A stretch of DNA of 64,000 nucleotides from Symbiotaphrina buchneri (Eukaryota > Ascomycota > Symbiotaphrinales > Symbiotaphrinaceae). Shown here piece after piece: positions 12,560-23,940 of this stretch; the stretch's first letter is position 1, and every line of letters starts with the position of its first letter. The DNA is taken from the NCBI GenBank assembly GCA_001599915.1, contig BCIG01000001.1, positions 930,001 to 994,000 of the forward strand. The letters are read 5' to 3'. The notes below the pieces were generated by a model, which saw nothing but the letters and a program-made list of their open reading frames with translations, did not search any database and was not told the DNA's origin. The position numbers and the translations under genes were made by a program.

Positions 12560-13745
12560 TCAGGGAGCCCCGTAGCTCCGCACTCCACTGACCAAGAGTA
12601 CCACGCTCCCTAGCTGCCGTCGTAGATCCTCCTTGTTGACATCATGCGTGTCCTCCACTTCTCCCCACATCCGTGTCTGCCACGACACTTCCAGGTTGGA
12701 AGCTTCTGCCGCCTCTTCTATTCCAAAGCTTCGCGCTTTCCCCTCGTGGAGATGGCTAAACTCTTCGCTCCACTCCACAAGCAACCGAACCGCAAGGAGC
12801 AGGCTTTTCGACGCCAGAACTGCCCGCTCCAGACCTGCCAACTCGAATGCCGGTAACCCTGATATCCAGCCTTTGATAATTTCTCTCGACATCTGAGGCT
12901 GTGGAGTGGGCATGATACTGTTGGAGTCTAACACCGGCTTGATCTCCACTCCAGGCCATATGTGCGTTGTTAAGTACCCAATGATAGGTTGGGCAGTCTT
13001 GATCTGCAGATCCCTCAATGTCTCATTGTGCTCCTCCTCAGCAACTGTCTGCCTGTCAAACCCATGGGAGCTGTGTTCCGGGGCCCAGCAAAGGAGAGTG
13101 TCGGTGTCTAGATAACCCATTACCATGTCCACGATGTTCTGTCTTGTAACCGTGACACCCCGCTCGTCCTCCATCCTAATATCTTCCGCGCGTGCAGCGA
13201 TGGAGGTCAATGGGATGAGATGTGTCTTTAGGGCTTGTTGGGCCGATGTCATAACGTCCCACTCAAGTGCGATGGCCGAAGCCAGGTGCGGCTTGGAATG
13301 AGGGAGAGTAAGGATCTTTTTCGAAGGGGTACGCACTGGCCGATGGTCGAGATGGATTTGCAACCCTTCTGAAGCGGACGTCAGAGACCCTGTCCGAAGT
13401 TGATGTAGGCGATTACTTACCAGGGGCTTCTTGGACGGAAACATCTTTCCAGAAACGTTTCCGCAGGGCACCACCTGACTGAGATTCTTTTGCTCGTATA
13501 TCTTTAGCTTGCTTCAGCAGCGATGCTTGCTGTTTCCGCCGACCTAGCCGATCCTGATACTGGGAAGCAGCTGGTACTGGGGCCTTTGGAGGCGGACCGT
13601 GTGCTGTGACTGGAAGAGGGGTGGCGGATCTTGACGAGGTAGTGTGAATACATTTGGGCTTCACTGCAAGAAATGCAGTTCTCGAGCAAGGACCGGAAGA
13701 CTGATGAATGCACCTTGCCTGGAGGGAAGCAGTGGCCCGCTTCAT
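12560..13745 (-). CDS. ATP12: Atp12-like F1-ATPase assembly chaperone, mitochondrial
   Basis: Known role: binds free F1 alpha subunit in the mitochondrial matrix during ATP synthase assembly. Two exons, 13421-13745 and 12560-13368, with a 52-nt intron; 377 aa. The N-terminus (MKRATASLQARCIHQ...) is basic and rich in S and A, as expected for a presequence; an in-frame ATG 24 nt further upstream is less likely. The junction rebuilds RKRFWKDVSVQEAPEGLQIHL, followed by DHRPVRTPSKKILTLP, ALEWD, NIVDMVMGYLDTDTLLCWAPE and LASKSLLLAVRLLVEWSEEF, all characteristic of the ATP12 family. High confidence. Confidence 0.94.
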
Positions 13746-14005
13746 CGTGCCCGCTGACAGACAAATCAATGCGTTGCGCGGAACAAACGGGGGTACTTCG
13801 AAGCAAGCACAGGTAGCAGTAAAGTGAAGCGTATCGGTAGTCTAATTTATCTCACGCAGAAGGTTTATCGCATCGCCAAGCGCCACAGAGAGGCTAGCTA
13901 TGCTGGGATTGGTTTCATGGCTTGACAGTTTACCAAGTCGCAGGGGCGGATTCAAGGCGACAGTGGGAGAAAGGAGCGCCTTGAGGGACCAGCTCTAGCT
14001 ACCTC

Positions 14006-14206
14006 AGCTCTCTTTGCCTTTTGGCTTACGAAGTAGATTAAGTGTAGTATCTGTTCTTTTCAGTTTAATCTCTGAAAGTGGAAGAACGTTCCGAAATCGT
14101 GATTACATTTATTTTTGCACCCCAGATTTCCTCCTCCTCTGGGCTCGTCCGATGAGGAAATCCACAGTGTCGGGGTGCTTACACTTACCCCGACAGACGC
14201 GAACTA
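14006..14206 (+). pseudogene. U2 snRNA retrocopy or pseudogene
   Basis: About 201 nt match the U2 snRNA gene at 31610-31799 from its first transcribed bases (AGCTCTC) to the end (GACGCGAACTA), and the match stops at both ends. Kept: the branch-site pairing region GTGTAGTATCTG, the Sm site ATTTTTG, a stem GATTTCCTC...GAGGAAATC and a terminal stem GTCGGGGT...ACCCCGAC. Changed: a 7-nt insertion (CGAAGTA) between stem I and the branch-site region, C to T in the GATCAAG segment that pairs with U6, several changes in stem II, and three extra bases in the stem III loop. No TATA box is seen upstream, unlike the other copy. Most likely a reverse-transcribed, non-functional copy; a diverged but expressed variant is the alternative. 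Confidence 0.8.
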
Positions 14207-14944
14207 CCTTAGGTATTTCAACTTGCTTGAAGCTTCATAGATACCTTACCTCCCGTACGTAGCAGCCAATTTGATGACAAGCATCTACCTTACGTAGCAC
14301 TTCTAGATGGAAGAGGTCATGAATAAAAGTTTAGAAGAGCCACAACACAAATTCATGGACCTTGCGACTTGACGATGCTGAGATGATGGAAGCAGGCATA
14401 CGTACTAACTATGAGCTACGAAAGCTCTTTAGCAGTGGTGGCACACGAGTCCGGATGATGCGCATTGTGCGACACGTAATGAAGCTGCCAGCTCAGCCAC
14501 GGTGATAGAGTGCCAAGCGCACAATCAAGGGTGCGGTTATGCTTATTATCGTCAGCGCCGCGTCCCGCCAGACGCCGGAGAATTCGCACGTGCCAGCTGA
14601 CTTGCGCTCTAAGATAAGGTACGTAAGGTACTTTGCCGTAGGCGTAAGTGATTAAATTCAATATTTGAAGCCTATCATCCTCGAGTCCTGTTTTACCCCT
14701 CAGTGCCTCTACGCAGACACGTTGCTCATACCGTCTAGACGTTTTGGCTTTGCTCATGCAGGTGGTCTTTCGGTACTCCGTACATTCTTGTCTGAAGTCG
14801 CGCACTTGAAACGACGATCTTTGTACGAAGTTACCGAGCTCCCTGCTTGCCTGGCTCCTTGAATAGGTAGCTTGGCACCACAAGGCTGAACCGCACAACT
14901 TCCCCCTGCACCAAGCCCGCAAGCAACATATCATCCGTCGCACA
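14207..14944. other. Intergenic region upstream of the GAT-domain gene
   Basis: 738 bp with no supported gene. It must hold the promoter of the plus-strand gene starting at 14945. Motif copies of the TACCTTACC / AAGGTACGTAAGGTAC kind occur at about 14240-14249 and 14613-14632. Confidence 0.45.
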
Positions 14945-16450
14945 ATGTCGACGACTATGAAGCGGATATTCACCAAGGCGAAGCAACGTTCGAGCAGTAT
15001 GCTTTCCTCTTGGTGCACATGCTAGCGTTCGATGTTCATTGCTAACAAAAGTACCGTATACAGGCGAGGATGCTGCGCCCGCGCCTGATACCCCAGAAGC
15101 TGCTGCTAGCAGAGGTGTTGTGCGTCCCCTGAGCAACCACATTTGTCTCCACCTCTCACCAGCCATGATTGAATGCTGATGATTTATCCCATGCAGAGGT
15201 TATTCTGCGAGTCTGGTGGACCCAATAACTCGGTGTGTATAAGCATGCATATGTCTTTAAAGAAGCAGGTGACTGATTCAATTGAAAGGGCGATGAGGTT
15301 CTGCACCTTCCAGGCATTGTCGAGGCAGCGGAGTCCAGTCCTGGAGCTGCCAAAGAGGCTGCATCCGCTATCCTCAAATTCCTGTCAACGGACAACTTGA
15401 ATAGACCTTATGTCCAATACAACGGCATGATGCTTGTTCGAATATTGTCAGATAATCCTGGCCCTACTTTTACACGGAATCTGGACACAAAGTTTGCGAA
15501 CACGGTGAAGGATCTCCTCCGACAGAGCAGAGATCCAAGCGTCCATCAGATCATCAGAGAAACATTGGACAGTTTTGATTCGGACCGAGCGTCGGATGGG
15601 AACCTCACGCCCCTGCGGGAGATGTGGAGGAAGGAGAAAGACAAAATGGCTAAAACGGTATGCTTATGACCAACATCTTTGCATTTGCTCAAGAACCTGC
15701 CTAATCCATCTATAGCCGCGAGGGAATTATGCAAACCCGTACCTCCAAAATCAGAGTGTCAGGGCGAGTCAACAAAATTACTGGGCGAGACCCCATAAGA
15801 ATAGAGGGCTCCCACCACCCGACGAACTCGCTGGAAGGCTGGAGGAAGCGAAGACTTCAGCAAGGCTCCTCCTCCAAGTCGTACAGTCTACACCTCCAAG
15901 TGAAGTGCTGAGCAATGACCTGATAAAAGAATTTGCCGAACGCTGTCAATCAGCATCAGCCTCGATTCAGGGATACATAAATGCGCAAGATCCGGCGCCC
16001 GATGACGATACTCTCCTTACTCTCATTGAGACAAACGAGCTGCTGTCAATGGCCATGTCGAAACACCAACGAGCAATACTCCAAGCGAGACGAGCTCTCG
16101 GCAGTCAGTCAGTATCACCATCGCCCCCAGCGGCTGCGGAGGCCAAAAGTCAAGGTGATAGCCAACGTGAGGCCAATAATCCTTTCGGCGATGATAAAGA
16201 GACCTCCTCTAGCCTTCAGGCACCGTTACAGCCGAGTCTTGCTCCGCACCCGGAATCAGCAGGTCGCGCTTCACCAGAACGACCCTCTGCTACACCCTAC
16301 AATGCCCAACATCGACCAACTCCAAGCTACATCCATCGCCAAGATTCCGCGTTGATGAATGGGACAATGCATGGAGCAGCCAATACTCCGTCAACTGCGG
16401 AAGGTGAACGGCCTATGGAGACGCGCGCATCCGTCACATACCGCTTTTGA
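14945..16450 (+). CDS. VHS/ENTH-like and GAT domain protein, Lsb5-like trafficking adaptor
   Basis: Likely cytosolic adaptor linking ubiquitinated cargo, clathrin and actin at endosomes or the plasma membrane, as known for Lsb5 and GGA/TOM1 relatives. Five exons: 14945-14996, 15064-15114, 15199-15236, 15289-15657, 15716-16450; 414 aa. A VHS-like N-terminal half (LVDPITRC|GDEVLHLPGIVEAAESS, AILKFLSTDNLNRPYVQYN) is followed by a GAT three-helix segment at about residues 215-300 (LPPPDELAGRLEEAKTSARLL, IQGYINAQDPAPDDDTLLTLI). The C-terminal tail is disordered and rich in P, S and Q, and contains NPFGDD, an EH-domain binding type motif. The third exon borders are tentative: the donor GTATAAG and acceptor GCAGAG were chosen because they restore the frame. 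Confidence 0.82.
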
Positions 16451-17359
16451 GAGATTGGACACAATTTTGCATCCCCTATGGGCGTTGGGTATACGTCGCT
16501 CTTGGTAGCTTTCGGACAATGCAGCAGCGATCCAGGGCGGTCTGTCCATACAAGGCCTTCCTTCATTTTGGTTCCCAGCATGTGGACGCAATATATTTGA
16601 TGTAGTACCAAGACAAGACCTACAAGCGCAAACCAGATGCCATACCAAACTTGCAGTGCTCGAAATTGCAGTGTCCAGATTGTGAACCATTCTAAGTTTT
16701 CTACTCCTTCTATTACCATTCTCAATAACTCAGGTGAGCGGCGAGAGCGTGACCAATTCTTGTCGCATGCTCTGGGAGCTAGGAGAGTCCTGTCAGATTT
16801 CCCCCTGACAAAAAGGGGGAACCTCATTCGCTGCGGAAAGTGCCGAGGCGGTCTGGCGAATGGTCTTTTAAGTGGTTGGAAGAGCGATCTGCCGACTTTC
16901 GTCCCCGCGGGCGGGCTTGGACTCCCCGGGAGTGGAGCTTCTGGCTTTCGGCCCCTCTTCTGTCTTCTCGACAAATCGGAACAGGCATGATCAACAGCTC
17001 TGATTCGCGATCCGGGGAAAATGCTGCACTGTTTGTGTCCGTTGTCCGTTGCTCCCGCCCTAGATTTCGCAGCGCTGGCAGCTCCCGAAAGTCTTACCCG
17101 GTTGCCTGATTGAAAAGTCCGCGAAGAAGCCCCTCCCTCCATCCGGTCCAAGCTGTATATCCGATACCAGCAAAGAAAGGGTTCCACTTGCCGGAGCTCT
17201 ACCCCGACGCTCCTCCCATTCTTACCTGCCCTACAAAACGTTTCCACCACCCCGCAACCCCACAGGACCCTGGAAGATCGGGTCGCATAACAGAAGAATA
17301 GAGAGGCATTCATCACAGAGCAAGCGGCTTACAGTCATTGCAACCCAATCTCCGCCACC
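16451..17359. other. Intergenic region, promoter of the dioxygenase gene
   Basis: 909 bp without a supported gene; open frames here look like chance. The 3' part should hold the promoter of the dioxygenase at 17360. CCCCT/AGGGG-type runs lie at about 16801-16816 (CCCCCTGACAAAAAGGGGG, itself an inverted repeat) and GC-rich CCCCGCGGGCGGG at about 16902. Confidence 0.4.
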
Positions 17360-18412
17360 ATGGATCCCTCACAGGTCAAGGCGCCTCAGCTGAAGAACAT
17401 GACCATTGACAATATCACCGAAAACACCATCGCCATCAACAGTCAATGCCCCGACCCTCGCACAAAGTATGTCCTCGAGAGACTCGTCAGCCATCTGCAC
17501 GACTTTGCCCGCGAGACCCGTCTCTCGACAAACGAGTGGATGGCCGCCATCAAGTTCCTTACAGCCGTCGGGCAGATCTGCTCGGACGTACGGCAAGAAT
17601 TTATCCTATTGTCAGACGTGCTGGGCTTGTCGCTCCTGGTCGACTCCATTGACCACCCGAAGCCGCCAGCGTCCACCGAGGGCACCGTGCTTGGGCCCTT
17701 CCACACACACGAGGCTGAAGTCATGACAAACGGCGGGGAAGTGAGCCACGACCCTCAAGGCGAGCCATGCTTAGTACTCTGCACGGTCAAGGACACCCAC
17801 GGTCGACCAATTGAGGGCGTCAAAGTGGACATCTGGGAGACGGACAGTACTGGTCATTACGATGTACAGTATGCCGATCGTCACGGACCTGACGGCAGAG
17901 GAATTATCTACAGTGACAAAGACGGTGTGATCTGGTTCAAAGCCATCAAGCCTGTCCCATATCCTATTCCCCACGACGGCCCGGTAGGGCAATTGTTGAA
18001 GAAACTCAAGAGACATCCATACCGGCCTGCACACATGCACTTCATGTTCGAGAAACCTGGATATGACCACCTTATCACGTAAGCCACCCAATCTCTGTGT
18101 GCCTATCCAAAGAGGTGTCCGCTGACATGGTGCCATTACAGCGCGCTCTACATTCGGGGAGATCCGTATGAGCATAGCGATGCCGTGTTTGGCGTCAAGG
18201 AATCCCTTCTGGTCGACTATCAGTCCGTCGACGAGGCGACAGCAAAGCAGCACGGTGTCAAGCCCGGCAGCGCCGTGCTGAAGTACGACTTTATTCTAGT
18301 GACAGACCAGGAATCAAAGGACTTGAGGGAAAAGAACAGTATTGAGGCGCTGGAGAAGCTCGGCCGGAAGGTCAAATTGATCGATAGTCTGCCGGTTCCA
18401 GATGTCGACTGA
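17360..18412 (+). CDS. Intradiol ring-cleavage dioxygenase, hydroxyquinol/catechol 1,2-dioxygenase type
   Basis: Non-haem Fe(III) enzyme that opens an aromatic diol or triol between the hydroxyls, a late step of aromatic breakdown feeding the 3-oxoadipate route. Two exons, 17360-18078 and 18142-18412, with a 63-nt intron; 329 aa. It has the N-terminal helical domain of the catechol/hydroxyquinol subfamily (RTKYVLERLVSHLHDFARE, EWMAAIKFLTAVGQICSDVRQEF), then the beta-sandwich with EGTVLGPFHTHEAE and VDIWETDSTGHYDVQ. Expected iron ligands are all present: Tyr167, Tyr201, His225 and His227 (RPAHMHF). Length and N-terminal domain favour hydroxyquinol 1,2-dioxygenase over protocatechuate dioxygenase; the exact substrate is inferred. 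No neighbouring aromatic-pathway genes, so it stands alone. Confidence 0.92.
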
Positions 18413-18612
18413 ACCCTTGCGCTTCTCAGATGGATGTACACATCTTGTACATGTATAGCAGTCCGGACACCTAGCATATTGTGTTATATATCAGCCTTTC
18501 TGGCGATGATCCTTTTGTACACCTCCATGTTCGAGATTGCAGAATCTGATGACCACATGTCCGAACGCCATTGTAATGCAACGCTGTCATCACCGTCTCG
18601 CGATAATCCCTG

Positions 18613-20215
18613 TTATTCATGCCCCTCATCATCATACTCCTCTTCTTCCTCTTCGTCAATCATCTCGACGATAAGATTTGCGCTCCTGCCCACCTTCTCA
18701 GCTACGCTCCCACCAGCTTCAAGATCGTAGACCTGTCTGGGCATTGGACTGACGAGCCGGAAAGGGTATTTGTGTTCGAAGTGCGACGGTGCTTGAGCTG
18801 AGCCCCTCGGAACCTTTTCGTCCAGGACATCATAACATTCCACAAATGCATACAGATCATCCAATGGTGTATCTGGAGCGAAGCGCCTGACGACTCTCTC
18901 TCCATCCGGCAGGCGTATCGAAATTCTGCAGGCTTGTTCCCCTTGAGCTGGCTCAGGTCTTAGCAGGCTTGCCCGCCACTTCTTCCACTGCTGTAGCATC
19001 TCGGCTTGTCGCTGTTCCCGCTCCGCTTGCTCTCGAGCCTCTCTTTCCGCACGCTCCCTGGCGGCTTCTGCCTCCCTCCGCTGCCGCGCTCGTTCCCTAT
19101 CCACCGCCAGTGACCGTTCATAGGCGGAGTTCTGTTCCTCCCGCAGATTTCTCGCCGCCTGCTGCTCGGCGCGCGTATTCCGCACTCGTTCCAGGGCAGG
19201 GGCGTGCTGCGAAATAGCGCTCTGCAGCTTCGCAACAAACGCTGTGGGCGGCGTTGGTCCACCAACACGAGCGACGATGGACATCGCAGTCGAGGATCGT
19301 TGTGGCGTGTGCACTATGAGAGCAGCAAAGGGGAACTTGGTCGCATTGAGAGCAGTAGAAACCTGATATGGTTCACTGTCTTGCACGGAACCCGCCCATA
19401 TCATGATGTTGTTGGAAGGATCCGTAAGGAAGGAGGTCACTTCAGGGGATAAGAGGGTAGAGCGGACGAAGGATACGGTATCATCATGCTCAGGAGACAG
19501 GAGGATGACGAGGAGGAACTTCAGATCTTGTTTGGCTTTGTCTAGTGCGGTTGCATAGCTTGTCTCCTGGAAAGGGAGTGGGTGCGAACCGTGTTCTTCC
19601 TCAAACTCTCGAATGAAGCGTGTCGCTGTGTCACGAGGATTGAGTGAACGTCTGCCGGTCGTGTTGCGGCTGGAAGATGTCTGGGGGCCACGGCCTGGTA
19701 ATATGCGCGACAGGAATGGAAAAAGATATGTGAAGAAACCGAAGGGCGTGGATAGAAGGCGGTAGAGGAGATTGAGTGGTGTCAGCAGGATCGATAGTAC
19801 GAAAGGTGGCCGGTAAGTCATCTGCCCTTCCGGCTGCGGTACTACTCGAGGAGCATCCTCAAAGCCTTGGCTGGACGAGGACGAAGATGAAGAGGAGGTG
19901 AAGCCATTCAACAAGACCTCCTGACGGGTGGAAGGTCGAGGCGGAGCTACACTCGCTGCTTGGAGAGCTTCCGCGACAGGATCGGCTGTTTCTCCATCGA
20001 AGAATTTAGTGATAGCAATCTGTGACAGGTCAGACCTGGCAAGGCCCGGCACGCACACAAGGAGTGATGAGGCAGCGTACCTGCACATTCCATTCTGAGC
20101 GCCGTAGAAGAGGGATGGCAGCCTCCAGTTCCTGATCTGTGACGGCGGTGAACTGTTGAAGAGCAAGCTGCTGGCTCTCTGTCAGCTGGCCAATGTCCAC
20201 CTCGGAACCCGCCAT
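18613..20215 (-). CDS. UBX-domain protein of the FAF2/UBXD8 - Ubx2 type (ER-associated degradation)
   Basis: Likely recruits Cdc48/p97 to the ER or lipid droplets. Two exons, 20081-20215 and 18613-20019, with a 61-nt intron; 513 aa. Parts in order: UBA-like N-terminus (LTESQQLALQQFTAVTDQ, split by the intron after EWNVQ); Ser-run linker; hydrophobic hairpin near residues 125-160 (PFVLSILLTPLNLLYRLL, FGFFTYLFPFL) suited to monotopic insertion; thioredoxin-like UAS domain at about 220-350 (KFLLVILLSPEHDDTVSFV, NNIMIWAGSV); a charged coiled coil (RQRREAEAARERAEREAREQ); and a C-terminal UBX domain (RISIRLPDGERVVRRFAPD). The acidic tail EEEEEEYDDEGHE ends the protein. The start is the second in-frame ATG (MAGSEVDIGQL). 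Head-to-head with PAN3. Confidence 0.92.
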
Positions 20216-20808
20216 ATTAACGGAGGTAACGGTCGTCAACAGAACTGAATCGTTGATCTTGATGATTTTGCTGAGAGGAAAGGGACCAGAAATGTATCCT
20301 TGGTAGGCAATGGAAGCACGACAATGGCCGTATCCAGTACACTTCCAGGTTGTATGCTTGGTGGTATTTGTACGAAGTTACGACGATAAGCCTTCTGGCG
20401 AGCTGCGTTCAGCGACAGATCCCGAGGGACAGCTTGACCTCATCAGGCAGCGGCATCTTCCGGCCGACCTTGCTGGCCTGTGCTCAGTGCCTGCGCGCTC
20501 GAGACATCTCACCTTTGTCACTTAAATCATTCATCGCCGCTGCAGCCCTTGCTTGACATTCTGTTGCGATGCGCGGATGGTGGTGAATGACTTGCCCCAG
20601 CCTGCGCGATAGCAGCTACAAGAACGCGCCTGAGACGCGCATACGGCCTGCATCTCTCCACGTACCACCAATCGCTATCGCCGTTATGATTCTCAAGTGA
20701 CGCTTGTAAGTTCTCCTCACAGCCATGAGGACTCTAGACAATCACTGATGCCTAGCGCCTGTAGTTTCCAGATGCGGTTTGTGGCGGGATAACATTCACA
20801 AAGTGGAC
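20216..20808. promoter_or_regulatory. Divergent promoter region UBX gene / PAN3
   Basis: 593 bp between two divergently read start codons, so it must drive both genes. Small open frames here have no recognisable content. No TATA box stood out. Confidence 0.45.
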
Positions 20809-23519
20809 ATGGCATCATGGAGTAGGAACTCTCCTGGTGAGAGTCGACGCGGCGTATCTTCACCAAAACCCAAGGGGCGCGGTATGTGGGAAATTCATGG
20901 CCCAATGCGCCTTGAGAGTGGAACCCTTCAGGATCGCATCTGGTCCAATTGTGGCTTGCAGATATAGGGAGATAGTACAGCAGCTGACAGACATCCACGG
21001 CTACCAGAAGCAGCGAAAGACACCTTATGTAAAAATGTGACCATATATGGTCACTGCAGATACGAGGGCAAAGGTATGTATCCTGAGTGGGAGTGTCCTG
21101 GATGGTTGCATCAACGCTGATGGCACCCGCCCGCAGGTTGTGCCTTCAACCATGACCCTACGAAAGCCCACGCCAGCCCTGTGCATACGGATAGGTACGT
21201 ATCGATGGCTGCCTGTCATTAATTGGCATCACCATGCTTACCAAGGGGCGGACAGTGCTAAGAAGCGTCTCAATGTTGATTCGCCCACGTTCACTCCCTC
21301 TACATTGTCCGGCAATGGAGTCATGAAAAAGCCCACGACAATCTCACCAAATGCGGCAAATGCAGTGCCTTTCATGCCGAAAGGCAACAACTCCACCGGT
21401 CTGTAAATCCTCTCATGCTGGTAATTCTGAAGCGGTAGGTTAATCTCGTGGGATAGGGAGCGTGACTCCATCCCAACAACCGGACCCTGCCGCAGCAGAG
21501 TGGACACCGGAAGCACAAGAGTTCCTTCCGCAGGGATTCGATAACACCCAACTAGTATGTCATTTCGGATGCATAATTGACATTTATACCACTTTTACCT
21601 AGTCATCTCATTTTGTTTGATATTAAGTCCTATTGACTCTTGCTTGTACCCTGAGGCTTGCTTTGCTCTGTCAACGTACAAGCTTCTCTATTAGTATCAT
21701 ACGCGTGGCAGTGTGGAACACTACCGAACATATTATTGCTGGTATAAAGCTGTGGACGATTTTTTCCCTTGTTTATATTCTGATTTGGCAAAAAGCTATG
21801 GCAACGCTTTCCTATGCAGTTCGAACTTACTCATTGTTCTCTTCCGCAAGGGCGATGCTGCAGCTACAGCCACCACCATCACCGCGTACGATCCATTCAC
21901 AACTCCTTCTTTCGCGCAGGCAGCTGGCATACCCGGTCAGGCGCCGCTCAATCCATACGTGCAAGATCCTGCGATCACAGGCTCGGCTTATTATCCCGGA
22001 CAAAGTACCTATACTCAACCGGTATGCGCCCCTATCTTTCACACGGGGAAAGCATCAGGCTAACATCGGCTCCAGCTCCAATATCATCTCTACGCACCTT
22101 TGGGTCCTCATAAGGAGAATTTACTTGCATATCAAAGGACTGCACATGACTTCTTCATCACCGATTCCATCCGGGAAGAACTCCAACGTAAGGCGGAGGC
22201 ATCATTGCAAGTCCTTCCAAGTAAGTCGGCAGTCGCCTTGAACAGAGGCAGACTAACGCCTCCTGCTGTACTAACTGATCTTAGATTCAACTCTGCCTTC
22301 CCATATTGACCATTTCCATAATCTTGTTCCGCTAGATACATCGAACCAGAAAAATGCCGCCGTCTTTGGAAATCCTAGTTGGATATATAAGGCAGTTTCA
22401 AGCAAAGATGGAAATATTTACGCTTTGCGTCGTCTAGAAGGCTTGTAGTCTCCGTGCTATTTGCATCAACATTCCTGACGCGTCTTAGGGTTTCGTCTCA
22501 CGAATGAGAAATCAATACGCTCGGTGCAGGCTTGGAAACGCGTCAGTAATGGCAGTGTTGTTACCATACACGACGCATTTACCACCAGAGCTTTTGGGGA
22601 CAGTTCCCTGATATTTGTAACGGACTACCACCCGCTCTCCAAGGCACTAGCCGAGCAGCATTTCCAGTTACCTGGAAGATTCCAGAATCGGACCGCTCCA
22701 GCTCATGTACCTGAGCAGGTCCTCTGGGGCTATATGGTTCAGATAGCAAATGCTTTGAAGACGATACACAGTACGGGACTGGCAGCGCGCCTCATTGACG
22801 CAACTAAAGTGCTCGTTACGAGCCAGAATCGCATTCGACTGAATGCCTGCGCTATATTGGATGTTGTACGCTATGACGCTCAAGCCGACGTTGTCCAGTT
22901 GCAACAGGATGATCTGGTCCAATTCGGCCGTCTTATTCTGGCTCTTGCGAATAACAACGCAGCTGCGCTTCATAACCTGCCCAAGGCCATGGAACACTTG
23001 GCTAGGTCATATACAGCCCAGCTCAAGGATTGTGTATTTTGGTTGCTTGGGAGCTCTACCCCCAATGCTGCCAAAGATATTGATCATTTTATCAATGGAA
23101 TTTCAGGCCACGTCATGGAAACTTTCGATAAGACCCTTCACCTCGACGATCAATTGACCACAGAGCTCAGCCGTGAGTTAGAAAGCGCTCGGCTCTTCCG
23201 TCTCATGGCCAAGTTGAATTTCATCAACGAGCGACCAGAATTCCAGCACGATCAGCATTGGTCGGAGACTGGAGAACGATACTTCCTCAAGCTATTTAGG
23301 GACTATGTGTTCCATCAGGTTGATAGTCAAGGCAATCCTGTCATCGACCTAGGCCATGTGCTTACCTGCCTCAACAAACTCGACGCAGGCATCGACGAGA
23401 GGATCACGCTTGTCAGTAGAGACGAACAGAACTGTATAGTGGTCAGCTACAAGGAGGTGAAACGGGCTGTAGAAGCAGCGTTTCAAGAGTTGCTCAAGGC
23501 CGGCCGGAGGGGCCATTGA
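20809..23519 (+). CDS. PAN3: PAN3, regulatory subunit of the PAN2-PAN3 poly(A) deadenylase
   Basis: Binds PABP and PAN2 and drives the first phase of mRNA poly(A) shortening. Nine exons worked out by frame: 20809-20881, 21014-21073, 21137-21194, 21256-21398, 21457-21554, 21851-22021, 22076-22220, 22285-22440, 22489-23519; 644 aa. Exons 1-3 give MASWSRNSPGESRRG and a CCCH zinc finger (C-KNVTIYGH-C-RYEGKG-C-AFN-H) at about residues 30-49. Exons 4-5 are disordered and contain a PAM2-like stretch (EWTPEAQEFLPQGF). Then come the pseudokinase (LQYHLYAPLGP, FGNPSWIYKAVSSKDG, FRLTNEKSIRSVQAWKR) and the C-terminal knob (RLMAKLNFINERPEF, LGHVLTCLNKLDAG). Intron 8 uses a GC donor and intron 5 is unusually long (296 nt). 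Typical length for fungal PAN3. Confidence 0.95.
22441..22488 (+). other. GC-AG intron of PAN3 (intron 8)
   Basis: The exon before ends RRLEG and must join to FRLTNEK for the conserved PAN3 sequence; the reading frame meets a stop six bases into this segment. The only arrangement that restores the frame is GAAG|GCTTGT...CTTAG|GGTTT, a 48-nt intron with a GC donor. No GT donor nearby gives the right frame. Confidence 0.7.
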
Positions 23520-23940
23520 GAGCCTTTTGGATACCGATAGTCATCTCGAACGGCCCGGGACGGGCCTACATATAGTAAGAGGAGCAGGCACACTGTTCCC
23601 GAGATAGGAGGTGGACATCTACGGCCCTGCGAAGAACGAAGAACCATATGCAGAGACACGGCGGGGNCATGTATGATTGGTCAATTCAATATTTAGTTTT
23701 GATATCGACGACTGAGTAATTTCCACTGCTGCTGAAGCCCTGCGGCTCTTGCAGATGCTTAGATCAAAGGCAGGAATGGTATCTGCAGCACGGCCTTCGG
23801 GCCGCCATGCCATGATAGGTTCGTAGGACCAGGTCTACTCTTCGTAGTTACGCAAGCCGTTGCTCAGCTGGTCCCGCTTTTTGAGCATGTCGAGGGTTTT
23901 CGTCGCACGATGAGCTCTTCATTTTGCTCCCCTAAGTTCT
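23520..23940. other. Convergent intergenic region PAN3 / LSM7, with one unresolved base
   Basis: 421 bp between two converging genes; holds both 3' ends. The sequence contains a single undetermined base (n) at 23667, a sign of a weak spot in the assembly. Nothing else is seen. Confidence 0.6.

Noticed and set aside
16327-17316. 329-codon minus-strand frame downstream of the GAT-domain gene
   Set aside because: Overlaps the end of that gene and shows no protein pattern; treated as chance in a GC-rich region.
17360-20215. Possible aromatic-degradation gene cluster around the dioxygenase
   Set aside because: Neighbours are a trafficking protein and a UBX protein; no other pathway enzyme is near.
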